Source: Frateuria_A sp035695185 (GTDB lineage Bacteria > Pseudomonadota > Gammaproteobacteria > Xanthomonadales > Rhodanobacteraceae). Taken from it: a stretch of DNA of 12,538 nucleotides. Positions 1-6,052 of the stretch are shown here, piece by piece. A program made the position numbers and the translations under genes. The DNA lies in assembly GCF_035695185.1 (NCBI RefSeq), contig NZ_DASSES010000121.1:1-12538 (forward strand), written 5' to 3'. Within the stretch, counting starts at the first letter, position 1. Every line of letters starts with the position of its first letter. The notes beneath the pieces are model-generated. The model did not search any database and was not told the DNA's origin. It saw nothing but the letters and a program-made list of their open reading frames with translations.

Positions 1-195
1 GACGTACGGCAACATGCGAGCCACACCCTTGGTGTCGCACGCCTTGACGTGGTTGGTGGCGCGCAGGTTGCGCTTACGCTTGGTCGACTTCTTGGTCAGG
101 ATGTGCGACTTGAAGGCGTGACCGGCCTTGAACTTGCCCGAAGCGGTCTTGCGAAAACGCTTCGCGGCCGCCCGGTTGGTCTTGATCTTGGGCAT
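1..195 (-). CDS. rpmI: 50S ribosomal protein L35 (bL35), stop codon outside window
   Basis: bL35 is a small basic protein of the large ribosomal subunit. The minus-strand frame from ATG at 195-193 encodes 65 residues, beginning MPKIKTNRAAAKRF and ending RMLPYV at the window edge. This is the usual family length, so only the stop codon should be missing. The Lys/Arg-rich core (LTKKSTKRKRNLR, about residues 33-45) is diagnostic. The start is fixed by an AGGAG ribosome binding site at 207-203, 7 nt upstream. rplT (L20) would be expected just beyond position 1. infC, which usually precedes rpmI, is not upstream here; the neighbour is a divergent mvaB. Identity is essentially certain. Confidence 0.96.
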   Translation of the reverse strand, partial: MPKIKTNRAAAKRFRKTASGKFKAGHAFKSHILTKKSTKRKRNLRATNHVKACDTKGVARMLPYV

Positions 196-211
196 GGGAA
201 TGCTCCTGGGT

Positions 212-314
212 GGGCTTGATTGCCCGGTTTCTGACTGATTCGGCGGTGGTCCCGAGGGCCACGCTTTCCGTCCTGCCGATATCGGTTCACGACCCGTCCG
301 TGTGGGTCGAACCG
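212..314 (-). promoter_or_regulatory. Structured 5' leader of rpmI (three hairpins)
   Basis: Three inverted repeats lie between the putative transcription start and the ribosome binding site. The first, 283-314, pairs GAACCG (309-314) with CGGTTC (283-288) and GGGTC (304-308) with GACCC (291-295), giving 11 bp with a 2-nt bulge at 289-290. The second, 246-262, pairs GTGG with CCAC and inner CC with GG. The third, 212-225, pairs GGGC with GCCC just before the AGGAG. In enterobacteria, L20 represses rpmI-rplT by binding a structured mRNA upstream of rpmI. An equivalent role here is inference. Confidence 0.4.
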
Positions 315-317
315 GCG

Positions 318-323
318 ATTATA
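318..323 (-). promoter_or_regulatory. Candidate -10 box of the rpmI promoter
   Basis: The minus strand reads TATAAT, a perfect sigma-70 -10 hexamer, at 323-318 in otherwise GC-rich DNA. No good -35 is visible at 16-18 bp spacing; the 17-bp position reads TGGCTT. Transcription would start near 311 and give a leader of about 115 nt before rpmI. A dedicated promoter fits the absence of infC upstream. Confidence 0.5.
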
Positions 324-386
324 CGGAGGAGTCCGGGGCAAAGCCAGCCTGCCGGGCGATCTGTCCTGGCCGGGCGGCCGACCGGC

Positions 387-392
387 TAAAGT
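387..392 (+). promoter_or_regulatory. Candidate -10 box for mvaB
   Basis: TAAAGT at 387-392 matches the -10 consensus at four of six positions. It would place the transcript start near 399, about 21 nt before the mvaB ATG, leaving room for the GGAG at 411-414. No recognisable -35 is present. The call rests on position. Confidence 0.3.
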
Positions 393-419
393 GGGCACTT
401 CCCCGCACCTGGAGCCGCC

Positions 420-1322
420 ATGACCGCCCCCGCCGATACCGTCCGGATCGTCGAAGTCGGCGCCCGCGACGGCCTGCAGAACGAAAAGACCCTGCTGCCG
501 GCGGAGGTGAAGATCGCCCTGATCGACCGGCTCTCCTCCTCCGGCCTGACCACCATCGAGGCGACCAGCTTCGTCAGTCCCAGGTGGGTGCCCCAGCTCG
601 CCGACGCCGCCGAGGTGTTCAGCGGGATCCGCAAGGTGCCCGGCGTGCGCTACCCGGTGCTGGTACCCAACCTGCAAGGGTATGAACGTGCGCGGGCCGT
701 GGGTGCGCAGGAGGTCGCCGTGTTCACCGCCGCCAGCGAGGCCTTCAACCGCAAGAACGTCAATGCCTCCATCGACGAGTCGATCGAGCGCTTCGTGCCG
801 GTGCTCGAGCGCGCCCGGGCCGATGGCGTGGCGGTGCGCGGCTACGTGTCGACCGTGCTCGGCTGCCCTTACCAGGGGGACGTGCCCGTCGCGGATGTGG
901 TGCGCGTGGCCGGGCGGCTGCATGCGCTGGGCTGCTACGAGGTCTCGCTGGGCGACACGATCGGCGTGGGGACGCCGGCCAAGGCGCGCGCCATGCTGCG
1001 CGCGGTGGCACAGGCGGTGCCGATGCACGCGCTGGCCGTGCACTTCCACGATACCTACGGCCAGGCCCTGGCAAACATCCTGGGCTGCCTGGAGGAAGGC
1101 GTGCGCGTGGTCGACAGCGCGATCTCCGGCACCGGTGGCTGCCCGTACGCCCGGGGCGCCACCGGCAACGTAGCCACCGAGGACGTGGCCTACATGCTGG
1201 AGGGCATGGGCCTGCACACCGGCGTGGACCTCGACCTGCTGGTCGCCACCGGCGCCTGGCTCTCGGCGCAATTGCACAAGGAGACGGCCAGCCGGGTCAC
1301 CCGCGCGCGAACGGCCGCCTGA
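420..1322 (+). CDS. mvaB: Hydroxymethylglutaryl-CoA lyase
   Basis: HMG-CoA lyase cleaves (S)-3-hydroxy-3-methylglutaryl-CoA to acetyl-CoA and acetoacetate, the last step of leucine degradation. The 300-residue protein has the usual length and a TIM-barrel HMGL-like layout. Visible motifs are EVGARDGLQNE (12-22, with catalytic-type Arg16 and Asp17), SLGDTIGVG (176-184), HFHDTYGQ (208-215, metal-binding His208 and His210) and the signature GGCPYARGATGN (239-250, catalytic Cys241, metal ligand Asn250). GGAG at 411-414 supports the ATG at 420. Other leucine-degradation genes (isovaleryl-CoA dehydrogenase, methylcrotonyl-CoA carboxylase) are not in the window. Homocitrate or isopropylmalate synthase is unlikely given the GGCPYA motif. 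Confidence 0.95.
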   Translation: MTAPADTVRIVEVGARDGLQNEKTLLPAEVKIALIDRLSSSGLTTIEATSFVSPRWVPQLADAAEVFSGIRKVPGVRYPVLVPNLQGYERARAVGAQEVAVFTAASEAFNRKNVNASIDESIERFVPVLERARADGVAVRGYVSTVLGCPYQGDVPVADVVRVAGRLHALGCYEVSLGDTIGVGTPAKARAMLRAVAQAVPMHALAVHFHDTYGQALANILGCLEEGVRVVDSAISGTGGCPYARGATGNVATEDVAYMLEGMGLHTGVDLDLLVATGAWLSAQLHKETASRVTRARTAA

Positions 1323-1359
1323 AACCCAAGTCGTTCCTCACTCCCCAGACCGAAAGCCC

Positions 1360-1848
1360 ATGCATTCCAGTTTCCTGATCCGCCCCATCGAGCCCCGCGA
1401 CGATGCCGCCATGGCCTCGATCATCCGTACGGTCATGCCCGCGTTCGGTGCCGACGGCCCCGGCTTCGCGATCCATGACGCGGAGGTCGACCACATGGCC
1501 GAGGCCTATGCACGGCCCGGTTGCGCCTACTTCGTGGTCGAGCGCGACGGCGTGGTGATCGGCGGCGCCGGCGTGGCGCCCCTGGAAGGCGGCGAGGCGG
1601 ACGTGTGCGAGCTGCGCAAGATGTACTTCCTGCCGCAGGCGCGTGGCATCGGCGCCGGCACCGCCATGATGCAGCGCTGCCTGGACACGGCACGCATGCT
1701 GGGCTACCGCCGCTGCTACCTGGAGACCCTCACCGGCATGGATGCGGCACAGGCGCTGTACCGTCGCAGCGGCTTTTCGCCGATCTGCCAGGCAATGGGC
1801 GGCACCGGCCATCATGGCTGCGACCGCTACTACCTGCGCGAGCTTTGA
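1360..1848 (+). CDS. GNAT-family N-acetyltransferase
   Basis: This is a 162-residue single-domain GNAT enzyme that transfers an acetyl group from acetyl-CoA to an unknown amine. The acetyl-CoA loop is QARGIGAG (93-100), matching the Q/R-x-x-G-x-G/A signature of motif A and following the strand ELRKMYFLP. Motif B ends with ALYRRSGF (132-139), the usual C-terminal part of the fold. The N-terminus (FLIRPIEPRDDAAMASIIR) is a typical first strand and helix. The ATG at 1360 lacks a clear Shine-Dalgarno site and lies 37 bp after mvaB, so co-transcription is plausible. The substrate cannot be read from sequence. Confidence 0.88.
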   Translation: MHSSFLIRPIEPRDDAAMASIIRTVMPAFGADGPGFAIHDAEVDHMAEAYARPGCAYFVVERDGVVIGGAGVAPLEGGEADVCELRKMYFLPQARGIGAGTAMMQRCLDTARMLGYRRCYLETLTGMDAAQALYRRSGFSPICQAMGGTGHHGCDRYYLREL

Positions 1849-1861
1849 CGGTTCGGCCGGC

Positions 1862-2431
1862 ATGATCCGCATCGCCTGCCCCGCCGACGCCGCGGCGATC
1901 CACGCGATCTACGCCCCGTCGGTCACCCACGGCGTCGCCACCTTCGAGACCACGCTGCCCGGCGTGACGGCGATGGGCGAGCGCATCGTCGCGCGCCTGG
2001 CGCAGTACCCCTGGCTGGTGTGGGAGGAAGGCGAGGTGCTGGCCTACGCCTACGCAAGCCGCTTCCGCGAGCGCGCCGCCTACGACTGGATCGCCGAGAC
2101 CTCGATCTACGTACGCGAAGATGCCCGGCGCAAGGGCATCGCACCGCGGCTGTACGGCGTGCTGCTCGAGGCCATGCGCCTGCAGGGCATGAACCAGGCA
2201 GTCGGCGTGATCACCTTGCCGGGCGAGCCGAGCGTGCGCCTGCACGAGGCGATGGGGTTCACACCGGCGGGCGTGTGGCGGCAGAGCGGCTACAAGCTGG
2301 ACCGCTGGTGGGACGTGGGGGTTTGGCAGAAGACCCTGCAGGCGCCGGCCGAGCGACCGGCGCCGGTGGTGCCGTTTGCGGAACTGCGCGAGAACCCGGC
2401 GTTGCGGGGATTGCTGGCGCGCGAGACGTAG
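1862..2431 (+). CDS. GNAT acetyltransferase, phosphinothricin/methionine-sulfoximine type
   Basis: This 189-residue protein resembles the Pat/YncA group, which N-acetylates phosphinothricin, methionine sulfoximine or related amino acids. Group features are the opening MIRIACPADAAAIHAIYAP, TFETTLP (27-33), the acetyl-CoA loop RRKGIAPRLY (89-98), SVRLHEAMGF (124-133) and the tail SGYKLDRWWDVGVWQKTL (142-159). I chose the ATG at 1862 because the recognisable domain begins exactly there. The frame stays open further upstream, but that stretch overlaps the preceding gene and is low-complexity. The gap to the preceding GNAT is 13 bp, suggesting one transcript. No good ribosome binding site is visible. 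The native substrate is probably a metabolite rather than a herbicide. Confidence 0.87.
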   Translation: MIRIACPADAAAIHAIYAPSVTHGVATFETTLPGVTAMGERIVARLAQYPWLVWEEGEVLAYAYASRFRERAAYDWIAETSIYVREDARRKGIAPRLYGVLLEAMRLQGMNQAVGVITLPGEPSVRLHEAMGFTPAGVWRQSGYKLDRWWDVGVWQKTLQAPAERPAPVVPFAELRENPALRGLLARET

Positions 2432-2448
2432 GCCGGTCGCGGCGCGCC

Positions 2449-3243
2449 TTACACCGCCACGGGCGCCTTTATGGCCGGGTGCGGGGAGTACCCCTCCAGC
2501 GCAATGTCCTCGAAGCGGAAGTCCTCCAGCGCCCGCACGTCCGTGTTGAGCACCACGCGGGGCAACGGCCGCGGCTCGCGGCTCAGTTGCAGCCGCGCCT
2601 GCTCGAGGTGGTTGCTGTACAGGTGCGCATCGCCCAGCGTGTGCACGAAATCGCCCACCCCCAGCCCGCACACGTGCGCCACCATGTGGGTCAGCAGCGC
2701 GTAGCTGGCGATGTTGAACGGCACACCCAGGAAAATGTCCCCCGAGCGCTGGTACAACTGGCAGGAAAGCTTGCCGTCAGCGACGTAGAACTGGAACAGC
2801 GTGTGGCAGGGCATCAGCGCCATCTTCGGTAGCTCGCCCACGTTCCAGGCGCTGACGATCAGGCGGCGCGAGTCCGGGTTGCGCCGGATCTCGTCCACCA
2901 CCCAGCGGATCTGGTCGACGGTGCCGCCATCGGCGGTGGGCCAGGCGCGCCACTGCTGGCCATAGACGGGACCCAGGTTGCCCTGCGCATCGGCCCACTC
3001 GTCCCAGATGCTGACGCCGTGTTCCTTCAGGTAGGCAATGTTGGTGTCGCCACGCAGGAACCAGATCAGTTCATGCACCACTGACTTCCAGTGCACCTTC
3101 TTGGTGGTGACCAGGGGAAAGCCCCTGGCGAGGTCGAAGCGCATCTGCCAGCCGAACACGCTCTTCGTGCCCGTGCCGGTGCGGTCGGTTTTTTCGGTGC
3201 CGTGGTGAAGCACGTGATCGAGCAGGTCGAGGTAGGCGCGCAT
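2449..3243 (-). CDS. thyA: Thymidylate synthase
   Basis: ThyA methylates dUMP to dTMP using methylene-tetrahydrofolate. The protein has 264 residues, the same length as the E. coli enzyme, and key residues fall at the same numbers: nucleophile Cys146 in MPCHTLFQFYV, Asp169 and Asn177 in RSGDIFLGVPFNIAS for dUMP binding, and His207 and Tyr209 in DAHLYSNH. The folate and phosphate segment TDRTGTGTKSVFG is at 19-31. The gene converges on the GNAT at 2431 with 17 bp between the stops. No Shine-Dalgarno site precedes the ATG at 3243; a TAGAAT box lies just upstream. lgt, often directly beside thyA in other gammaproteobacteria, is here about 1.2 kb away with one gene between. Confidence 0.98.
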   Translation of the reverse strand: MRAYLDLLDHVLHHGTEKTDRTGTGTKSVFGWQMRFDLARGFPLVTTKKVHWKSVVHELIWFLRGDTNIAYLKEHGVSIWDEWADAQGNLGPVYGQQWRAWPTADGGTVDQIRWVVDEIRRNPDSRRLIVSAWNVGELPKMALMPCHTLFQFYVADGKLSCQLYQRSGDIFLGVPFNIASYALLTHMVAHVCGLGVGDFVHTLGDAHLYSNHLEQARLQLSREPRPLPRVVLNTDVRALEDFRFEDIALEGYSPHPAIKAPVAV

Positions 3244-3250
3244 GAGGGTG

Positions 3251-3256
3251 ATTCTA
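3251..3256 (-). promoter_or_regulatory. Candidate -10 box of thyA
   Basis: The minus strand reads TAGAAT at 3256-3251, five of six matches to the -10 consensus. Its downstream edge is 7 nt from the thyA ATG (3243-3241), so transcription would begin at or within a base or two of the start codon. No Shine-Dalgarno-like sequence is present between them. No -35 match is evident. Confidence 0.35.
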
Positions 3257-3298
3257 CGGTGCCGGGGCTCCCCGTGCCGGATGGAGGCCTACACACCC

Positions 3299-3314
3299 GG
3301 TGACATCCGTCACT
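3299..3314. promoter_or_regulatory. CRP/Clp-type operator dyad
   Basis: The stretch GTGACATCCGTCAC (3300-3313) is a perfect 5-4-5 dyad with the GTGA-N6-TCAC core of CRP-family sites. Only the outermost bases differ from the full TGTGA-N6-TCACA consensus. It lies in the divergent region between thyA and the AIM24-domain gene. Its centre (3306.5) is about 43 bp upstream of the start predicted from the TAGACT box at 3338-3343, near the class II activator position. In xanthomonads the CRP homologue Clp recognises this type of site. Binding is inference. Confidence 0.4.
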
Positions 3315-3337
3315 CCCCCTGGCGCCTCGCGCCGGCC

Positions 3338-3343
3338 TAGACT
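3338..3343 (+). promoter_or_regulatory. Candidate -10 box for the AIM24-domain gene
   Basis: TAGACT at 3338-3343 fits the TAnACT form often seen in GC-rich gammaproteobacteria. No -35 hexamer is present at 17 bp (the position is C-rich), which suits an activator-dependent promoter with the upstream CRP-like dyad. A second dyad, GGCGC-CTC-GCGCC, occupies the spacer at 3321-3333 and could be an operator. Confidence 0.35.
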
Positions 3344-3371
3344 CGAGCCCTTCCACCAAGGGACGGCCAAC

Positions 3372-4379
3372 ATGACGCAGTGGTACTTCAGCTACGGCAA
3401 CAACGAACGCATCGGCCCGCTGGACGACGATGCCGCCCGCGAGCAGGCGCGCAGCCGCCCCGACGGCTACTGCTGGAAGGAAGGCTTCGGCGAATGGCGG
3501 CCGATCCACAGCGTGTTCCAGCCCTCCAGCGCGCTGGCTGTGGCGCCGCCGCCCCCGCCGGCCGGCCGCTACGGCGCCTCCGACGAGGTCGACTACCGCA
3601 TCGTCGGCAGCGACATGCAGTTCGTGGAGGTCGAGCTCGACCCGGGCGAGAGCGCCATCGCCGAAGCCGGTTCGCTGATGTACAAGGAATCGGCGGTGCA
3701 GATGGACACCGTATTCGGCGATGGCTCCAGCGCCAGCCAGAGCGGCGGCCTGATGGGGAAGCTGATGTCGGCGGGCAAGCGCGTGATCACCGGCGAAAGC
3801 CTGTTCACCACCGTGTTCACCCACACCGGCAGCGGCAAGGCCAGGGTCGCCTTCGCCGCGCCCTATCCCGGCACGGTGATGGCGATGAAGCTCTCCGAGC
3901 ACGGCGGCCGGCTGATCTGCCAGAAGGATTCGTTCCTGGCCGGTGCGCGCGGCGTGCAGCTGGGCATCTATTTCCAGCGCAAGATCCTCACCGGCCTGTT
4001 CGGCGGCGAGGGCTTCATCATGCAGAAGCTCGAGGGCGACGGCTGGGTGTTCGTGCACGCCGGCGGCACCGTGGTCGAGCGCGAGCTCAAGCCGGGCGAA
4101 CGGCTGGACGTGGACACCGGCTGCGTGGTCGCGTTCCACGACTCGGTCAGCATGGACGTGCGCCCGGTCGGCGGGATCAAGAGCATGCTGTTCGGCGGTG
4201 AGGGCGTGTTCCTCGCCACACTGACCGGCCCCGGCAAGGTGTGGCTGCAGTCGCTGCCGTTCTCGCGCATGGCCGGCCGCATGCTGGCGGCCGCGCCGCA
4301 GGGGGGCGGCCAGCGCCGCGGCGAAGGTTCGCTGCTCGGCGGCCTGGGCGACCTGATCGGCGGCGACAACAACTTCTGA
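3372..4379 (+). CDS. GYF_2 (DUF4339)-AIM24 domain fusion protein
   Basis: This 335-residue protein has no certain biochemical function. Residues 1-50 (MTQWYFSYGNNERIGPLDDD onward, with tryptophan and glycine at typical spacing) resemble a GYF_2 or DUF4339 domain, a small fold often fused to membrane or envelope proteins. A proline linker (59-63) follows. Residues 73 to about 305 form an AIM24/TIGR00266 beta-rich domain: IAEAGSLMYKE (97-106), the glycine-rich GGLMGKLMSAGKRVITGESLF (125-145), GIYFQRKILTGLFGGEGFIMQKL (198-220) and HAGGTV (229-234). The tail is Gly-rich and ends GGDNNF. AAGGGA at 3358-3363 supports the ATG at 3372 over an upstream in-frame codon. AIM24 proteins are linked to membrane organisation in mitochondria; the bacterial role is open. 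Confidence 0.88.
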   Translation: MTQWYFSYGNNERIGPLDDDAAREQARSRPDGYCWKEGFGEWRPIHSVFQPSSALAVAPPPPPAGRYGASDEVDYRIVGSDMQFVEVELDPGESAIAEAGSLMYKESAVQMDTVFGDGSSASQSGGLMGKLMSAGKRVITGESLFTTVFTHTGSGKARVAFAAPYPGTVMAMKLSEHGGRLICQKDSFLAGARGVQLGIYFQRKILTGLFGGEGFIMQKLEGDGWVFVHAGGTVVERELKPGERLDVDTGCVVAFHDSVSMDVRPVGGIKSMLFGGEGVFLATLTGPGKVWLQSLPFSRMAGRMLAAAPQGGGQRRGEGSLLGGLGDLIGGDNNF

Positions 4380-4390
4380 CCCGCAACCCC

Positions 4391-4448
4391 GCAGGAGCGC
4401 CGCTGTGCGCGACCGGGAGGCCCGGTCGCATACGGTTTGCGCTCCTGC
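4391..4448. repeat. REP/BIME-like double palindrome
   Basis: Two nested perfect inverted repeats lie between the convergent AIM24 gene (stop 4379) and lgt (stop 4470). The outer arms are GCAGGAGCGC (4391-4400) and GCGCTCCTGC (4439-4448). The inner arms are GCGACCGGG (4409-4417) and CCCGGTCGC (4421-4429) with a 3-nt AGG loop. The half-unit (GCAGGAGCGC, then GTGCGCGACC) resembles the dispersed REP-type repeats of xanthomonads and pseudomonads, here as a head-to-head pair. There is no T-tract, but it could still attenuate transcription from both sides. Copy number in the genome is unknown from this window. Confidence 0.6.
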
Positions 4449-4469
4449 AGCGCGCCCGGACCGGACGCT

Positions 4470-5348
4470 TCAGTGCGCCACGGGCACCAGGGTCGGCGCG
4501 CGCCGCGACATCGCCACCAGCACCAGCCCGATCACGATCAGCGGCAGCGACTGCACCTGGCCCATCGTCAGCCAGCCCCAGGCCAGGTAGCCCAGCTGCG
4601 GATCGGGCACGCGCACGAATTCCACCGCGAAGCGGAAGCAGCCGTACATCAACGCGAACAGCCCGGACACCAGGTACCGCGGACGCGGCTTCATCGACAC
4701 CAGCCACAGCACCGCGAACATCACCAGACCCTCCAGCGCCATTTCGTACAGCTGGGATGGGTGCCGCGGAATGCCGCCGAACTGTGCCAGCTGCTGCGCC
4801 AACGCTGGCTGGTCACGCGCCAGCTGCACGTCTTCCAGCTTGGCGTTGGGGAAAATCATCGCCCACGGCACGCTGCCGGGCTTGCCCCAAAGCTCGCCAT
4901 TGATGAAATTTCCGAGCCGCCCCAGACCCAGGCCCAGCGGGACCAGCGGCGCCACGAAGTCCATGGTGTCGAAGAAATGCAGCCGGTGCCGCCGCGACCA
5001 CCACCATGCCGCCACCAGCACGCCGACCAGGCCGCCGTGGAAGCTCATGCCGCCGTCCCACACCTTGAACAGCGCCAGCGGGTCGGTCCAGATCCAGTGC
5101 AGGCCGCCGGCGTAGTAGAACAGCATGTACCACACCCGCCCGCCGACGATGATGCCCAACATCGCATAGAAGGCCAGGTCGCTCAGCGCGTCGCGGCTCA
5201 CCGGCAACCGGCCCTGCTTCCGCCGCCGCTCACCCAGCACGCCCGCGCCCAGGAAGCCCAGCAGGTACATCAGGCCGTACCAGTGCACCTGCACTGGCCC
5301 GAGATGGAAGGCGACCGGATCGAAGTGGACGGTGTAGGGCTGGGTCAT
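4470..5348 (-). CDS. lgt: Prolipoprotein diacylglyceryl transferase
   Basis: Lgt is an inner-membrane enzyme that moves the diacylglyceryl group of phosphatidylglycerol onto the lipobox cysteine of prolipoproteins, the first lipidation step. The protein has 292 residues with about seven hydrophobic segments. It carries the family signature GRLGNFINGELWG (143-155), HGGL with His104, HPSQLYE (196-202) and Arg239 in GCFRFAVEFVR. These correspond to the essential His103, Arg143 and Arg239 regions of E. coli Lgt. The ATG at 5348 is the only start matching the family N-terminus; no Shine-Dalgarno is visible. thyA, the common lgt neighbour, is nearby but separated by the AIM24 gene. Confidence 0.97.
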   Translation of the reverse strand: MTQPYTVHFDPVAFHLGPVQVHWYGLMYLLGFLGAGVLGERRRKQGRLPVSRDALSDLAFYAMLGIIVGGRVWYMLFYYAGGLHWIWTDPLALFKVWDGGMSFHGGLVGVLVAAWWWSRRHRLHFFDTMDFVAPLVPLGLGLGRLGNFINGELWGKPGSVPWAMIFPNAKLEDVQLARDQPALAQQLAQFGGIPRHPSQLYEMALEGLVMFAVLWLVSMKPRPRYLVSGLFALMYGCFRFAVEFVRVPDPQLGYLAWGWLTMGQVQSLPLIVIGLVLVAMSRRAPTLVPVAH

Positions 5349-5548
5349 GGCGCGCGATGGATGGGTAAAGGCCAAGTGTAGCCGGGCACGCCCGACCGGC
5401 GCAGACCCTTGGGTCGCACGCCGGCCCGGGCCGGTGCGGCGTGGACCGAAACGGTCGCGAAGGCGGAGCAAGCGGATCGCGTGTCCTGCAGCCGCACCTG
5501 TCGCATCCGCTACGGGCAGCTGCAGCCCGCCCGAGCAGACACTCCCGC

Positions 5549-6052
5549 TCAGAGGAGCACGGGCCGGTCCGGCAGTTCGTCCGGGTTTTCCCTGTCGCCG
5601 GCCGGAAAGTGCTCGTGCAGGAGGGCATTGATGGCCGCCAGGCCACCCAGGCTGCCCTCGCGCCAGCGGCCAGCGGCAAAGTGGTCGCGCATGAGCGCAC
5701 ACACGCCATCCCACTGCGCCTGCGCCACCCGGCGGGCGATGCCCCGGTCGGCAACGATCTCGATGCGCTGCTCCGACAACAGGAGGTACACCAGTACGCC
5801 ACAGTTGTCCTCGGTGTCCCAGACCCGAAGCTGCGCAAATACCTGCCGTGCCCGGGCCTGCGCGTCCAGGCCGGCCAGCACGGCTCGTACGGTCAGGCGC
5901 GACTCGACCGCGAAGCGGACTTCGCCCAGATGGCTGCGCTCGCCGACGGTGACCGCATCGGCCAACTCGTCCAGCAGCATGGCGGGGAAGCGCTGGCGCA
6001 ACTGGAACCAGCCACCGAACAGATTGGCGAGTAATCGCTGCACGAGCCTCAT
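5549..6052 (-). CDS. TPM domain protein (second of the LemA-associated pair)
   Basis: This is a 167-residue protein with a TPM-type fold and no signal peptide. Recognisable pieces are AVTVGERSHLGEVRFAVES (33-51), RARQVFAQLRVWDTEDNCGVLVYLLLSEQRIEIVADRGIA (67-106; TPM proteins typically have GVL-x-L-x-x-x-R-x-x-x-I-x-V-G here) and a C-terminal helical part. The ATG at 6052 directly abuts the TAG stop of the upstream YgcG-like gene, with no base between, so translation is probably coupled. LemA, a secreted TPM protein and a shorter TPM protein form a conserved trio in proteobacteria. The function is unknown; phosphatase activity has been suggested for some plant TPM domains. Confidence 0.85.
   Translation of the reverse strand: MRLVQRLLANLFGGWFQLRQRFPAMLLDELADAVTVGERSHLGEVRFAVESRLTVRAVLAGLDAQARARQVFAQLRVWDTEDNCGVLVYLLLSEQRIEIVADRGIARRVAQAQWDGVCALMRDHFAAGRWREGSLGGLAAINALLHEHFPAGDRENPDELPDRPVLL

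Noticed and set aside
96..1277. Long minus-strand open frame antisense to mvaB
   Set aside because: It is a shadow of a high-GC gene: His/Gly/Arg-rich, with no domain, and mvaB on the other strand has intact catalytic motifs.
5349..5548. Inverted repeats between lgt and the TPM gene (for example GACCG-AAA-CGGTC at 5444-5456, CGGGC/GCCCG at 5513-5529)
   Set aside because: They are short, lack T-tracts and are what GC-rich spacer DNA often shows; not strong enough to call terminators.
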